Source: Sabulicella glaciei
Lineage (GTDB): Bacteria; Pseudomonadota; Alphaproteobacteria; Acetobacterales; Acetobacteraceae
NCBI RefSeq assembly: GCF_026183895.1
Contig: NZ_JAPFQI010000011.1
Location: forward strand, 62,001 to 126,000
DNA length: 64,000 nucleotides
Direction: 5' to 3'
Part shown: one piece after another, positions 24,587 through 34,752 of the stretch
Position numbering within the stretch: the stretch's first letter is position 1
Layout: each line of letters begins with the position of its first letter
Notes under the pieces: generated by a model
Seen by the model: the letters and a program-made list of their open reading frames with translations, nothing else
Database searches by the model: none
Told to the model about the DNA's origin: nothing
Program-made: the position numbers and the translations under genes

Positions 24587-25708
24587 ATGCCCGACCGGAA
24601 CCCGCCCGGCCCGCGCGTTCCGGGGCCGCTCCTCCCGCAGGAGCCCGCACCCGTGTCGCGCCGCGCCCACCTCCTCGCCGCGCGGCATTTGTGGCCGGCC
24701 CGGGCGGCGCTCATGGACCTCTTTCTCGCGCTGCGCGCCGAAACGGATGCCGCGATGGGGGGCAGCGCCCCCGCCGCCTATGGCAAGCCCTATCCCTATG
24801 GCTATTGCCGCGAGATCACGCTGCACGTCTTCGAGGCGCTGCAGCGGCGCATGGAGCGGCCAGGCTGCCGGGGAAGCCGCGCCCTGCAGGCCTTTCTCGC
24901 GAAAGGCGGGGAGGGGCGCTGCGTCTGGGGCATCCTGCGCGACACCTATTTCCAGACCGCGCTGCAATTCGGCGCGCTCTACGTGGACGTCGCCAACGAC
25001 ACGGTCGATCCCGCGAAGCCCAGGGTCGAGATCTTGCCCATGGCGGAGGCGGGGCTGGAGCCCGTGCGCGACGCCTTCCACTTCGCCGGGATCGCCAAGT
25101 CCTACTGGGGCATGACGCTCTACGCCAACCACGCGCTCCCCGCGCTCGCGCCGGTGGTGCCCATGATCGGGGTCATGCCCGATGGCGCGGTCTCCTTTCC
25201 TTCCGCCACGGTCTACATGGCGGGGCTGTTCCTGCGGGACGGGTTCCGCCTCGCCGAGGAATGGCTGGCCAGCGCCCCGCCGCCCCCGGAGGGGGTGATC
25301 GCCCTCCTGCGCTCGCGCTTGTCCGCCGGCGGCCTCGCCGCCCATCCGGAAACCGGTGGCAAGGCCGCGCTGGCCGCCTGCCGCGACGCCCGCGCGCGTG
25401 GGCTCGCCTCCGACCCAAAATGGGTGGCCGCCTGCCTCGCCGAATGCGAGCGCTTCGGGGCCGGTGGAAACGCGCCGAATTCCGAACCCATCGCCACCCC
25501 GGTCGCGGAGACCCGAGCCATGTCCACCATCACCTTCGAGGGCCGCAGCTTCGCGCTCGACACGCTGTCCGAGGCGGCCAGGGCGCAGGTCGCGGGCATC
25601 CAGTTCGTCGAGGGCGAGATCGCCCGGCTCCAGGCGCGGCTGGCCGCGATGCAGACGGCGCGCAACGCCTATGTCGAGGCGCTGCGCGCGGCGCTGCCGG
25701 CGGAATAG
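24587..25708 (+). CDS. Hypothetical protein with C-terminal DUF6447 module
   Basis: 373 residues, with AGGAGG 4 nt before the ATG. The first about 310 residues are unrecognised; they contain Y-P-Y-G-Y-C-R-E-I-T, V-W-G-I-L-R-D-T-Y-F-Q and A-L-Y-V-D-V-A-N-D-T-V. The last about 62 residues (M-S-T-I-T-F-E-G-R-S-F to the end, with E-I-A-R-L-Q-A-R-L-A and A-R-N-A-Y) match DUF6447, normally a free-standing small helical protein. An internal ATG at 25520 with GGAG 9 nt upstream is in the same frame, so the small module could also be made on its own. Confidence 0.7.
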   Translation: MPDRNPPGPRVPGPLLPQEPAPVSRRAHLLAARHLWPARAALMDLFLALRAETDAAMGGSAPAAYGKPYPYGYCREITLHVFEALQRRMERPGCRGSRALQAFLAKGGEGRCVWGILRDTYFQTALQFGALYVDVANDTVDPAKPRVEILPMAEAGLEPVRDAFHFAGIAKSYWGMTLYANHALPALAPVVPMIGVMPDGAVSFPSATVYMAGLFLRDGFRLAEEWLASAPPPPEGVIALLRSRLSAGGLAAHPETGGKAALAACRDARARGLASDPKWVAACLAECERFGAGGNAPNSEPIATPVAETRAMSTITFEGRSFALDTLSEAARAQVAGIQFVEGEIARLQARLAAMQTARNAYVEALRAALPAE

Positions 25709-25764
25709 CGCCTCGCGGGGGCGTCCCCTTCCTGGGAAGCGCGGCGGCCGGCTAGGCTTGCGGC

Positions 25765-27102
25765 ATGATGCCGACTCGCCGCGCCCTGCTGGGCGCCTCG
25801 CTCGCCCTTCCTGCCTTGCGCCTCGCCCGCGCGCAGGACGTGGCGCCGCCGCCGGTCCTGCTCATCCATGGCAATGGCGACCACGCGGCGCTGTGGATGA
25901 CCACGCTCTGGCGCTTCGAAAGCAACGGCGTGGCGCGCGACCGCCTCCTGGCCGTGAACATGCCCGACCCACTGGCGCGCGCGAATGACGCGGTGCCGCA
26001 GCCCAACCGCTCCTCCGCCGCCGAGCAGACCGAGCGCCTCGCCGCCTTCGTGCGCGAGCTGCGCGCTCGCACGGGCGCGCCGCGCGTGGCGCTGGTGGGC
26101 AACAGCCGCGGCGGCTACCCGATCCGCGACTTCGTCGCCCATGCGGGCGGCGCGCCGGAGGTGTCGCACGCCGTCACCTGCGGCACGCCCAATCGCGGCG
26201 TTTATGACTGGGAGTGGAACGAGGGCAGCGAGTTCAACGGCCGCGCCCCCTTCCTGCGCCGCCTGAATGGCGGAACGACCGACGTGGTGGAGGGCACGGC
26301 ATTCCTCACGCTGCGCTCGGACAGCGATCTCTACGCGCAGGCCGATGGGCGCTATGTCGGCCGGCCCGGCACCCCCACCGGCGTGGACCGGGATGGACCC
26401 TCCCTGCGCGGGGCCACCAACATCCTCTTGCCTGGCCTCGACCACCGCGAGGTCGCGTATCACTGGCGCGCCTTCCGCGAGTATTTCCGCTTCATCGCGG
26501 GGCGCGAGGCGCGGAACCTCGACGTTTCGCCCGAGGCGCGGCCGGTGCTGAACGGCCTCGTCACCGGACTGGCCTCCGGCGCGGCCACCAACCGCCCGGT
26601 CGCCGGGGCGCGAGTCGAGGTGTTCCGCGTGAACCCGGCGACCGGCGAGCGCCAAGGCGAGGCGCTCCACGCGCGCGAGACCGGTGCGGACGGCGTCTGG
26701 GGTCCCGTCGCGGTCGAGCCCTCCTTGTTCCTGGAGATCGTGCTGGCGGCGCCCGGCCATCCCATCGCGCATTTCTTCCGCTCGCCCTTCCCGCGCGGGA
26801 CGGAGGTCCTGCATCTGCGCCCGCCTGCGCCCCCGGCCGAGGCCGACCGCGCCGCCGGGTCGCTGGTGCGGCTGACGCGGCCGCGCGGCTATTTCTCCTG
26901 GCCGCGCGACGTGGTGCTGCTGGATGGGCGCGAGGTGGCGGAGCGGCGCGAGGGCGTGGCGAGCGTCGCCACCGCCACGCTGCGCCTGCCGGCCGATCGC
27001 GCCGGCTCCCCGGTGCGGGGGGTGTTCAACACGGAAGCCCTCACCGCCCGCGCCCTGCCGCTGGCCGAGAACCGCATCAGCATCGCGGAGATGACGTGGT
27101 GA
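25765..27102 (+). CDS. Secreted alpha/beta hydrolase, probable esterase/lipase
   Basis: 445 residues. The N-terminus M-M-P-T-R-R-A-L-L-G-A-S has an Arg pair and a hydrophobic stretch that suggest Tat export. The oxyanion turn L-L-I-H-G-N-G and the nucleophile elbow V-G-N-S-R-G-G (G-x-S-x-G) define an alpha/beta hydrolase in the first about 250 residues. The C-terminal part (A-G-A-R-V-E-V-F-R-V-N-P and similar) looks like a beta-sandwich module of transthyretin/carboxypeptidase-regulatory type. Candidate activities are a polyester or short-chain esterase. Confidence 0.82.
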   Translation: MMPTRRALLGASLALPALRLARAQDVAPPPVLLIHGNGDHAALWMTTLWRFESNGVARDRLLAVNMPDPLARANDAVPQPNRSSAAEQTERLAAFVRELRARTGAPRVALVGNSRGGYPIRDFVAHAGGAPEVSHAVTCGTPNRGVYDWEWNEGSEFNGRAPFLRRLNGGTTDVVEGTAFLTLRSDSDLYAQADGRYVGRPGTPTGVDRDGPSLRGATNILLPGLDHREVAYHWRAFREYFRFIAGREARNLDVSPEARPVLNGLVTGLASGAATNRPVAGARVEVFRVNPATGERQGEALHARETGADGVWGPVAVEPSLFLEIVLAAPGHPIAHFFRSPFPRGTEVLHLRPPAPPAEADRAAGSLVRLTRPRGYFSWPRDVVLLDGREVAERREGVASVATATLRLPADRAGSPVRGVFNTEALTARALPLAENRISIAEMTW

Positions 27103-27707
27103 GCATCACGCACGTCGTCTTCGACGTGGGTGGGGTGCTGGTGAACGAGGCGCGCATGTGGCGCGGCTGGGCCGAGGTGGTGGGGCTGGACGAGGCCGCC
27201 TTCCTCGCTGCGCTGCGCGACGGCATCGAGCGCGGCCTGGGCATCGGCGGCACGGTGCGCGAACTGGCGCCGGGCCTCGACATTGCCACCCACCGTGCGC
27301 GGCTGGCGGCGCTGGAAATCCCGGGGGAGGGGGATCTCTACCCCGATGTGCGCCCTGCCCTCCAGGCGTTGCGCGTGGCGGGGCTGCGGCTCGGCATCGC
27401 CGGCAACCAGCCGCGCGGCGTGGCCGAGGCGCTGGCCGCGCTCGACCTCGGCGTCGAGTTCGTCGCCACCAGCGCCGACTGGGGCGTGAGCAAGCCGGAT
27501 CCGCGCTTTTTCGGCCGCGTTGCCGATTCCTGCGGCACGGAGCCGCGGCGCATCGCCTATGTGGGGGACCGGCTGGACAACGACGTGGCGCCGGCCCGCG
27601 CGGCGGGGATGAGGCCCGTCCTGATCCCGCGCGGCGTGTGGGGCCACGTGGGCGGGCGCGGCGACATCACCAAGCTGACGGAGCTTCCGCGATGGCTCGC
27701 TTCCTGA
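27099..27707 (+). CDS. HAD family hydrolase
   Basis: 202 residues from GTG 27099, overlapping the stop of the esterase gene. Motif I is V-V-F-D-V-G-G-V-L-V with the nucleophilic Asp; motif II is G-I-A-G-N-Q-P; motifs III and IV are V-S-K-P-D-P-R-F and V-G-D-R-L-D-N-D. Gly in place of the second Asp of motif I occurs in YihX-like members. Likely a small-molecule phosphatase of unknown substrate. It overlaps the next gene by 16 nt, so three genes form one unit with the esterase. Confidence 0.88.
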   Translation: MSITHVVFDVGGVLVNEARMWRGWAEVVGLDEAAFLAALRDGIERGLGIGGTVRELAPGLDIATHRARLAALEIPGEGDLYPDVRPALQALRVAGLRLGIAGNQPRGVAEALAALDLGVEFVATSADWGVSKPDPRFFGRVADSCGTEPRRIAYVGDRLDNDVAPARAAGMRPVLIPRGVWGHVGGRGDITKLTELPRWLAS

Positions 27708-28099
27708 TCCCCCTCGCCCTGGCGCTCGCGCCCGGGGTCGCGGCCGCCGAGGGCTGCAACCCGCCCGCGCCGCTGCGCTTCGTCGCGGGTGCCAGCGGCA
27801 CGGTGTTGGATGGTGCCGTGCCGCGCGGCGCGCCGGACTGCTTCACCCTGCGCGCCCGCGCCGGCCAGGTGATGGAGGTGCGGGTGGAAAGCCCCGAGCG
27901 CAACGCGGCGCTGTCCGTCTGGGCGCCGGGATGGCGGCTCGCGGTGGACGGCACCGCGGTGGACATCGCGCCGGAGCCGCTCGACACGGGCGACGGCAAG
28001 CGCTTCCGCCTGAGCCTTCCGCGCAGCGGCGAATACCTGCTGGTCATGGGCACCGAGCGCGGCGGCGCGCCCTACCGGATGACGCTTTCGATCCGCTAG
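27692..28099 (+). CDS. Hypothetical exported protein
   Basis: 135 residues with a signal peptide (F-L-I-P-L-A-L-A-L-A-P, cleavage near A-A-A-E). The mature part has two Cys residues (G-C-N-P-P and D-C-F-T-L) and a beta-rich pattern ending G-E-Y-L-L-V-M-G-T-E-R, resembling bacterial pre-peptidase C-terminal (PPC-like) beta sandwiches. It overlaps the end of the HAD gene by 16 nt and converges with chvI at a 4-bp gap. Confidence 0.68.
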   Translation: MARFLIPLALALAPGVAAAEGCNPPAPLRFVAGASGTVLDGAVPRGAPDCFTLRARAGQVMEVRVESPERNAALSVWAPGWRLAVDGTAVDIAPEPLDTGDGKRFRLSLPRSGEYLLVMGTERGGAPYRMTLSIR

Positions 28100-28103
28100 G
28101 GGA

Positions 28104-28805
<702 letters not shown>

Positions 28806-28935
28806 CAGCGGTAATCCGGTTAGCATCTGCACGGAATATGGCAGGCAATTGTGGCAAGGCGAGGCCAAGGGGTGAACGCATCATGGCGGGCGACGCTGCC
28901 TTGACCCGCCCCCGGCCCGGCGGGACACAGGGCGC

Positions 28936-29643
28936 ATGACCGAGGATGACGGCTTCGCCGCCCGCCGCCTGATCCGTGCCGCCCGCTCCGCCACTCTGGC
29001 GACGGAGGCGGACGGCCAGCCCTTCGCCTCGCTGGTCACACCGGCCACCGCGCCGGACGGCGCGGTGCTGCTCTGGCTGTCCACCCTGTCTGAGCACACG
29101 CGGCAGCTTCGCCGCAACGGGCGCTGCGCCCTGCTTTTCACTGGCGCGGCCGAGGGGCCGAACCCGCAGACGGCGCCCCGCGTCACCCTGACCGGCTTGG
29201 CCGAGGCGGTGGAGGACCCGGCGCTCAAGGTGCGTTGGCTAGCCGTGCATCCCTATGCCGCGCTTTATGCTGACTTCGCCGATTTCGGGCTTTGGCAGGT
29301 CCGGCCGGGCGGGGCGCTGCTGGTGGGCGGCTTCGCCCGCGCCCGCCGTCTGTCCGCCGCCGAACTGGCGCCGCCGCCGGCCGAATCGGTGCTCGCCGCC
29401 GAGTCGGACATTGTTGGGCACGTCAATGCCGACCATCCGGATGCCGTCGCCGCCATCGCCGCCGCCCTGGGCGGGGACGGTGGGGAATGGCGCCTCGTGA
29501 CCGTGGATGCCGATGGCTGCGACCTCGCATCCGGGGAAAAAGCGGCCTTGCGCCTCGCTTTCCGCGCGCCTGCGACCACGCCTGCGGCGGTGCGGGAGGA
29601 GCTGGTCCGGGCCGCCCGCGAAGCGCGGGCCAAGACAGCATAA
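28936..29643 (+). CDS. HugZ-like pyridoxamine-phosphate-oxidase-fold protein with DUF2470
   Basis: 235 residues. The N-terminal part is a split-barrel flavin/heme-binding domain (A-T-L-A-T-E-A-D-G-Q-P-F-A-S, then L-S-E-H-T-R-Q-L-R and A-A-E-G-P-N-P-Q-T). The C-terminal DUF2470 domain includes H-V-N-A-D-H-P-D-A-V, whose His residues ligate heme in HugZ proteins. Members degrade heme or act as flavoproteins. It stands between chvI and pckA. Confidence 0.85.
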   Translation: MTEDDGFAARRLIRAARSATLATEADGQPFASLVTPATAPDGAVLLWLSTLSEHTRQLRRNGRCALLFTGAAEGPNPQTAPRVTLTGLAEAVEDPALKVRWLAVHPYAALYADFADFGLWQVRPGGALLVGGFARARRLSAAELAPPPAESVLAAESDIVGHVNADHPDAVAAIAAALGGDGGEWRLVTVDADGCDLASGEKAALRLAFRAPATTPAAVREELVRAAREARAKTA

Positions 29644-29693
29644 CACTGGGGGAAGCCGGCGGTTTCCTTTGCTGCGCCTGCGTTGTGAGGTCA

Positions 29694-29722
29694 TTGACCG
29701 GCGGTCCGGCGCGGCCCTATTT
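29694..29722 (+). promoter_or_regulatory. Possible pckA promoter
   Basis: TTGACC (29694-29699), 17 bp, CTATTT (29717-29722). The -35 box is good, the -10 box poor. It is the best candidate in the 158-bp gap before pckA. Confidence 0.3.
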
Positions 29723-29801
29723 CCGCCAAAGCCTTGCTCCATCAGCGCCCCGCCGGGATCTGAATCCGAGTCTCGGCGCTCGAGCCATTTGGGAACACCG
29801 C

Positions 29802-31391
29802 ATGTCCGCATCCGCCCTTGCCGGCACCGGCGTCGCCGCCGCCTCCACGGTTCACGCCAACCTCACTGCCCCGGCGCTGGTGCAGCACGCGCTTTCCCGC
29901 GGCGAGGGTCGCCTTTCGGCCGATGGCGCCTTTATTGCCCTGACCGGCCAGCACACGGGCCGCTCCGTCCAGGACAAGTTCGTGGTGGACGACCCTTCCG
30001 TCTCCGAGCAGGTCTGGTGGGGCAAGATCAACCAGAAGATGGCGCCGGAGAAGTTCGCCGGCTTCGCCGCCCGCGTCCGCGAGTGGCTGGGCGCCCGCCC
30101 GGTCCTGTTCACCCAGGACCTTTATGCCGGCGCCGATCCGGCGCACCGCATCCGCGTGCGCCTCGTCACCACCAATGCCTGGCACGCGATGTTCGCGCGC
30201 AACATGTTCATCCGGCCCCCGGTGGCGGAGCTGGAGGGCTTCACACCCGACTTCACCATCGTGCATGCCCCGGAATTCGAAGCGGACCCGGCGCGCGATG
30301 GCTGCCGCTCCTCCACCTGCATCGCCCTGTCCTTCGCGGCGAAGACCATCGTGATCGCGGGCACGAGCTACGCCGGCGAGATCAAGAAGAGCATCTTCAC
30401 CGTCATGAACTGGCTGCTGCCGGAGCGTGGCGTGCTGCCGATGCATTGCTCCGCCAACGTGGGCAGGAAGGGCGACGTGGCGCTGTTCTTCGGCCTGTCC
30501 GGCACGGGCAAGACCACGCTGAGCAGCGACCCCGAGCGCGCGCTGATCGGCGATGACGAGCATGGCTGGAGCGACACGGGCGTCTTCAACTTCGAGGGCG
30601 GCTGTTACGCCAAGGTCATCAAGCTCTCCAAGGACGCCGAGCCGCAGATCTGGGACGCCTCCCACCGCTTCGGCGCGGTTCTGGAGAACGTGGTGGCGGA
30701 TGAGCGGGGCGTGCTCGACCTCGACGACAACCGCTTCACCGAGAACACCCGCTCCTGCTACCCGATCGAGTTCATCCCGGGCATCGCGCCGGGCGGGGTG
30801 GCGGGCCTGCCGAAGAACGTGGTGATGCTGACGGCCGATGCCTTTGGCGTGCTGCCGCCCATCAGCAAGCTGACGCCGGCCCAGGCCATGTACCACTTCC
30901 TGTCCGGCTACACCGCACGCGTCGCGGGCACGGAGAAGGGCCTGGGCAAGGAGCCGCAGGCCACCTTCTCCACCTGCTTCGGCGCGCCCTTCCTGCCGCG
31001 CCACCCCGAGGTCTATGGCAAGATGCTGGCCGAGCGCATCGCGCGCGACGGCGCCGATTGCTGGCTGGTGAACACGGGCTGGACGGGCGGCGCCTACGGC
31101 ACCGGCCACCGCATGAGCATCGGGCACACCCGCGCCCTGTTGCGCGCGGCCCTCGATGGCTCGCTGGCCAATGCGGAGTTCGAGAAGGACCCGTTCTTCG
31201 GGCTGATGATCCCGAAATCGGTCCCGGGCGTGCCGGCCGAGGTGCTGAACCCGCGCGCGGCCTGGGCCGACAAGGCCGCCTATGACCGCACCGCGGCGGA
31301 GCTGGTGCGCCGCTTCGAGGCGAATTTCGAAAGCTTCGCCGGCGCCGTCGGCGAGGACGTGAGGGCCGTGGCCATCAAGGCCGCCGCGTGA
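29802..31391 (+). CDS. pckA: ATP-dependent phosphoenolpyruvate carboxykinase
   Basis: 529 residues, the bacterial ATP-type length. The kinase-1a P-loop G-L-S-G-T-G-K-T-T-L-S, the metal-binding G-D-D-E-H-G-W-S and the substrate-binding R-S-S-T-C-I-A region are visible. The enzyme converts oxaloacetate and ATP to PEP and CO2, the first step of gluconeogenesis from organic acids, which fits the carboxylate-uptake genes elsewhere in the window. In many alphaproteobacteria pckA neighbours chvI-chvG; here chvI is close, with a HugZ-like gene in between. Confidence 0.96.
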   Translation: MSASALAGTGVAAASTVHANLTAPALVQHALSRGEGRLSADGAFIALTGQHTGRSVQDKFVVDDPSVSEQVWWGKINQKMAPEKFAGFAARVREWLGARPVLFTQDLYAGADPAHRIRVRLVTTNAWHAMFARNMFIRPPVAELEGFTPDFTIVHAPEFEADPARDGCRSSTCIALSFAAKTIVIAGTSYAGEIKKSIFTVMNWLLPERGVLPMHCSANVGRKGDVALFFGLSGTGKTTLSSDPERALIGDDEHGWSDTGVFNFEGGCYAKVIKLSKDAEPQIWDASHRFGAVLENVVADERGVLDLDDNRFTENTRSCYPIEFIPGIAPGGVAGLPKNVVMLTADAFGVLPPISKLTPAQAMYHFLSGYTARVAGTEKGLGKEPQATFSTCFGAPFLPRHPEVYGKMLAERIARDGADCWLVNTGWTGGAYGTGHRMSIGHTRALLRAALDGSLANAEFEKDPFFGLMIPKSVPGVPAEVLNPRAAWADKAAYDRTAAELVRRFEANFESFAGAVGEDVRAVAIKAAA

Positions 31392-31410
31392 GGCTCGTGG
31401 CCCCCGCGCT

Positions 31411-32055
31411 TCACGCGGCGGGGGGCAGCACCTTGTCGCGGTAGTTGCAGAAGCGGACCGCCGGGCAGCGCCAGCATTCGGGCTGGCGCGCCTTGCACAC
31501 GTGCCGCCCGTGCAGGATCAGCCAGTGATGCGCGTCCCGCAGCAGGCCGGGCGGGCAGCGCTTCACCAGCATGTCCTCCACCTCCCGCGGGTTGTGCCCG
31601 GGGGCGAGGCCGGTGCGGTTGCCGAGGCGGAAGATGTGCGTGTCCACCGCCATCGTCTCCTCGCCGAACATCACGTTCAGCACCACGTTGGCGGTCTTGC
31701 GCCCGACGCCCGGCAGCGCCTCCAGCCCTTCCCGCGTGCGCGGGACCTCGCCGCCATGGCGCTCGACCAGCAGCGCGCCCAGCGCGGCGAGGTTGCGCGC
31801 CTTTCCCTGCCACAGCCCGAGGCGGCGGATCAGTGGGCCGATCCCCTCCGCCCCCAGCGCCGCCATGGCGGCCGGGTCGGGCGCCGCCTCGAACAGGGCG
31901 GGGGTGACCTTGTTCACCATGGCGTCCGTGCTCTGCGCCGAAAGCACGACGGCGCAGAGCAGGGAAAAGGCGTCGGTGTAGATCAGCTCGGTCTGCGGCG
32001 TGGGATTGGCGGCGGCGAGGGCGTGGAGGAAGGCGGCGGCCTGGTCGCGCGGCAT
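31411..32055 (-). CDS. nth: Endonuclease III
   Basis: 214 residues from the ATG at 32055; the frame extends farther upstream without homology. The helix-hairpin-helix segment L-P-G-V-G-R-K-T-A-N-V-V contains the catalytic Lys, followed by V-D-T-H-I-F-R-L-G with the catalytic Asp. The C-terminal C-x6-C-x2-C-x5-C pattern (C-K-A-R-Q-P-E-C-W-R-C and on) binds a [4Fe-4S] cluster. It removes oxidised pyrimidines and nicks abasic sites in base excision repair. Convergent with pckA. Confidence 0.95.
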   Translation of the reverse strand: MPRDQAAAFLHALAAANPTPQTELIYTDAFSLLCAVVLSAQSTDAMVNKVTPALFEAAPDPAAMAALGAEGIGPLIRRLGLWQGKARNLAALGALLVERHGGEVPRTREGLEALPGVGRKTANVVLNVMFGEETMAVDTHIFRLGNRTGLAPGHNPREVEDMLVKRCPPGLLRDAHHWLILHGRHVCKARQPECWRCPAVRFCNYRDKVLPPAA

Positions 32056-32143
32056 CAACCGGGCGCAGCGTGGGGCGCGGGCGGTGCCGTGAAGCGGCGT
32101 CTTGGGGGTTTTCTCCACGCGGAGCGTTCTATCTGATGGGGAG

Positions 32144-32632
32144 ATGCCGCACAGCCCCGCCCTGTTCGAGGCGCGCTCCGCGCCCCTGCTCAGCATGGAT
32201 GAGCGCGGATTCCGGCTGGTGGCGGGGCTGCTGCTGCTCGGCTTCACCTTCGGCGGCACGGTCTGCACCCTGATGGGCGCCTGGCCGGTGACGGTGTTCG
32301 CCGGGGTGGAGGTGGCGCTGGTCATCCTGCTCCTCGCCACCTACCGGACCCGGGCCGCCACCTCCGCCGAGCTGGTGATGCTCACCGAGGGGCGGCTGCT
32401 GGTGCGGCGGCGCGAGGGGCGGCGCCAGATGCAGGCGGAATTCGACCCGTTCTGGGCCCGGCTGGCCTGGGACGGGGAGGGAAGGCTGGTGGTGCGGCAC
32501 CGCGCCCGCAGCGTCGAGATCGGCCGCTTCCTGCCGCCGGAGGAGAAGCGCGCCCTGGAAGCCGGGCTCGCCGCCGCGCTGCGCCGCTACCGCGAGCCGG
32601 TCTTCGACAACCCACAGCTTCGCGACGGTTGA
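32144..32632 (+). CDS. DUF2244 membrane protein
   Basis: 162 residues from the ATG at 32144, preceded by GGGGAG. Two helices (about residues 22-62) form a hairpin, followed by a soluble beta domain (T-E-G-R-L-L-V-R-R-R-E-G-R, then E-I-G-R-F-L-P-P-E-E-K-R-A-L), the DUF2244 pattern. Role unknown; in alphaproteobacteria it is often divergent from nth, exactly as here. Confidence 0.85.
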   Translation: MPHSPALFEARSAPLLSMDERGFRLVAGLLLLGFTFGGTVCTLMGAWPVTVFAGVEVALVILLLATYRTRAATSAELVMLTEGRLLVRRREGRRQMQAEFDPFWARLAWDGEGRLVVRHRARSVEIGRFLPPEEKRALEAGLAAALRRYREPVFDNPQLRDG

Positions 32633-32633
32633 G

Positions 32634-33824
32634 CTATTCGGCGGCCGCCAGGGCGCGGCGCTGGCGTCCCCGCTCCTGCCACAGCGCCATGGCCACCGCG
32701 ATGCCCATGCAGGCGGTCGCGGCGGTGAAGACGGAAAGCGGCCGTCCGTTGTCCAGCATCCAGCCCCAGGCGGGCGGCCCGGCCACGCCGCCGATGTTGA
32801 ACCCCGTGCTCACCACGCCAAATACCGCCCCGGCCTGGCCCGGCGGCGCGGCGGCGCGGACCAACATGTCGCGCGAAGGCATGATGATGCCTGACAGGAA
32901 GCCGGACAGCCCCATCACCAGCAGCAGCGGCACGATCCCCATGGGCACCAGCCCGGCCAGCAGGATCAGCGCCCCCGCCGTGCCGAATCCGCCCGCCGCG
33001 ACCAGACCGTGCCGCCGCGTGCGGTCGGCCACCCAGCCCCCGGCCAGCACGCCGGCCGCGCTCATCGCCAGCCACGCGGTCAGCGCCATGTTGCCCGACA
33101 CCAGCGAAAGCCCATGCGCCTGGTTCCAGGCCGAGACGGCGAAGCCCTGCACCGCGCCGGAGGACAGCGCGATCATCACGAAGAACCCGGTCATGGCGAT
33201 GACGGTGGGGGACAGGATGCGCGGCTTCACCCCGCCGGCATGGACGGCGCGGGGCCGGATGCGCTCGCCGGCCGCGTCGCGCAGCAGGGGCAGGGCGAAG
33301 AGCGGGCCCAGCAGCCCCACGGCGACCAGCGCACCGCCCGCGCCGAACAGCCAGGCCGCGCCCAGCATGAAGGCCGGCGCCATGGCGCTGCCCAGGTAGC
33401 CCGCGAAGGTGTGCAGCGAAAAGGCGCGGCCCACATGCGCCTCGTTCATGGAGGAGCCGAGGATGGCGTAGTCCGCCGGGTGGTAGACGCTGTTGGCGAG
33501 GCCGGCGAGCACGGCGGCCACCAGCAGCCCGGCATAGCTGCCCATGATCCCCGCCAGCACGAAGGCGATCCCGCCCAGCAACAGCCCGCCCACCAGCGCC
33601 CGGCGCGGCCCGAACCGGTCCACCCAGAACCCCATCGGCGCCTGGGTGACGGCGGAGACGACGTTGAACAGCGTCAGCGCCAGCCCAAGCTCCACGAAGC
33701 CCACGTCGAAGGATTCGCGCAGCAGGGGAAAGAGCGGCGGCAGGGCGAGGATGTGGACGTGGCTGACGAAATGCGCGCCGGACACGCTCGTCAGGACACG
33801 GCGCTCCTCAGGCGCGAAGCTCAT
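32634..33824 (-). CDS. Major facilitator superfamily transporter
   Basis: 396 residues from the ATG at 33824 ([11 protein letters not shown]), twelve hydrophobic helices. The loop between helices 2 and 3 has [13 protein letters not shown], matching the MFS G-x-x-x-D-R-x-G-R-R motif. The middle loop is charged. No substrate-specific motif was recognised. The upstream in-frame extension to 34316 runs antisense over the SDR gene and is rejected. Confidence 0.88.
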   Translation of the reverse strand: MSFAPEERRVLTSVSGAHFVSHVHILALPPLFPLLRESFDVGFVELGLALTLFNVVSAVTQAPMGFWVDRFGPRRALVGGLLLGGIAFVLAGIMGSYAGLLVAAVLAGLANSVYHPADYAILGSSMNEAHVGRAFSLHTFAGYLGSAMAPAFMLGAAWLFGAGGALVAVGLLGPLFALPLLRDAAGERIRPRAVHAGGVKPRILSPTVIAMTGFFVMIALSSGAVQGFAVSAWNQAHGLSLVSGNMALTAWLAMSAAGVLAGGWVADRTRRHGLVAAGGFGTAGALILLAGLVPMGIVPLLLVMGLSGFLSGIIMPSRDMLVRAAAPPGQAGAVFGVVSTGFNIGGVAGPPAWGWMLDNGRPLSVFTAATACMGIAVAMALWQERGRQRRALAAAE

Positions 33825-33972
33825 CGGCGGTTCCTCGGATCTTTGCGCCAGCATGGCAGCGGGGCGCCGCACAGGCCACCCATCCCCAAAGCGCCTCTGC
33901 CCTGTGCCGGTTGGCGGGGCGGGGCGAAGCCACGCTATAGCCGGGCCGGACCGGAACGGGGAAAAGGGAACC

Positions 33973-34752
33973 ATGCCGAGACTGTCCGGCAAGATCTGCG
34001 TCGTCACGGGCGCGGCGCGCGGCATCGGCCGCGCCATCGCCGAGGCCTTCCACGCCGAGGGCGCGACGGTGATCGCCACCGACAAGGACGTGAAAGCCGG
34101 GCAGGCCATGGCGACCACCCTCGGCTGCCGCTTCGAGCGGCTGGAGGTGAGCCGGGAAGCCGATTGGCAGGGCTTCGAGGCAAAGGTCCCGACGGCCGAC
34201 GTCGTGGTCAACAACGCCGGCATTACCGGCTTCGAGGAGGGCGCGGTGGCGCACGATCCCGAGCACGCGACGCTGGAGGATTGGCGCCACGTGCACCGGG
34301 TGAACACCGACGGCACCTTTCTCGGCTGCCGCTACGCCATCCGGGCAATGAAGGCCCGCGGCACCGGCTCCATCATCAACGTCTCCTCGCGTTCCGGCCT
34401 CGTCGGGATTCCCATGGCCGCTGCCTATGCGGCCTCCAAGGCGGCGATCCGCAACCACACCAAGACGGTGGCGCTCTACTGCGCGCAGCAGGGTTGGCGC
34501 ATCCGCGCCAACTCGATCCACCCGGCCGCCACCCTCACCCCGATGTGGGAGCCGATGCTCGGCAGCGGCGCCGAGCGGGAGGAGCGCATGCGGCGGCTGG
34601 TCGCCGACACGCCGCTGCGGCGCTTCGGAGAGCCAGGGGAGGTGGCCGCCCTGGCGGTGATGCTGGCCTCCGATGAGGCCACCTACATGACGGGCGCCGA
34701 GCTGAGCCTCGATGGCGGGCTTCTCGCCGGATCAGCGGCCGCGCCGGGCTAG
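33973..34752 (+). CDS. SDR family NAD(P)-dependent oxidoreductase
   Basis: 259 residues. Rossmann motif [10 protein letters not shown] near residue 12, N-N-A-G-I-T near 78, and the catalytic set Ser (N-V-S-S-R-S-G), Tyr and Lys (A-A-Y-A-A-S-K-A-A). An acidic residue after the second strand (A-T-D-K-D) suggests NAD(H) preference. Classical SDR of unknown substrate, perhaps a sterol or cyclic alcohol given the overall 3-alpha/beta-hydroxysteroid-dehydrogenase-like look. The stop overlaps the convergent polA stop region by 4 nt. Confidence 0.87.
   Translation: MPRLSGKICVVTGAARGIGRAIAEAFHAEGATVIATDKDVKAGQAMATTLGCRFERLEVSREADWQGFEAKVPTADVVVNNAGITGFEEGAVAHDPEHATLEDWRHVHRVNTDGTFLGCRYAIRAMKARGTGSIINVSSRSGLVGIPMAAAYAASKAAIRNHTKTVALYCAQQGWRIRANSIHPAATLTPMWEPMLGSGAEREERMRRLVADTPLRRFGEPGEVAALAVMLASDEATYMTGAELSLDGGLLAGSAAAPG

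Noticed and set aside
32056-32340. N-terminal extension of nth
   Set aside because: Low-complexity residues, antisense to the DUF2244 gene; the family N-terminus fits 32055.
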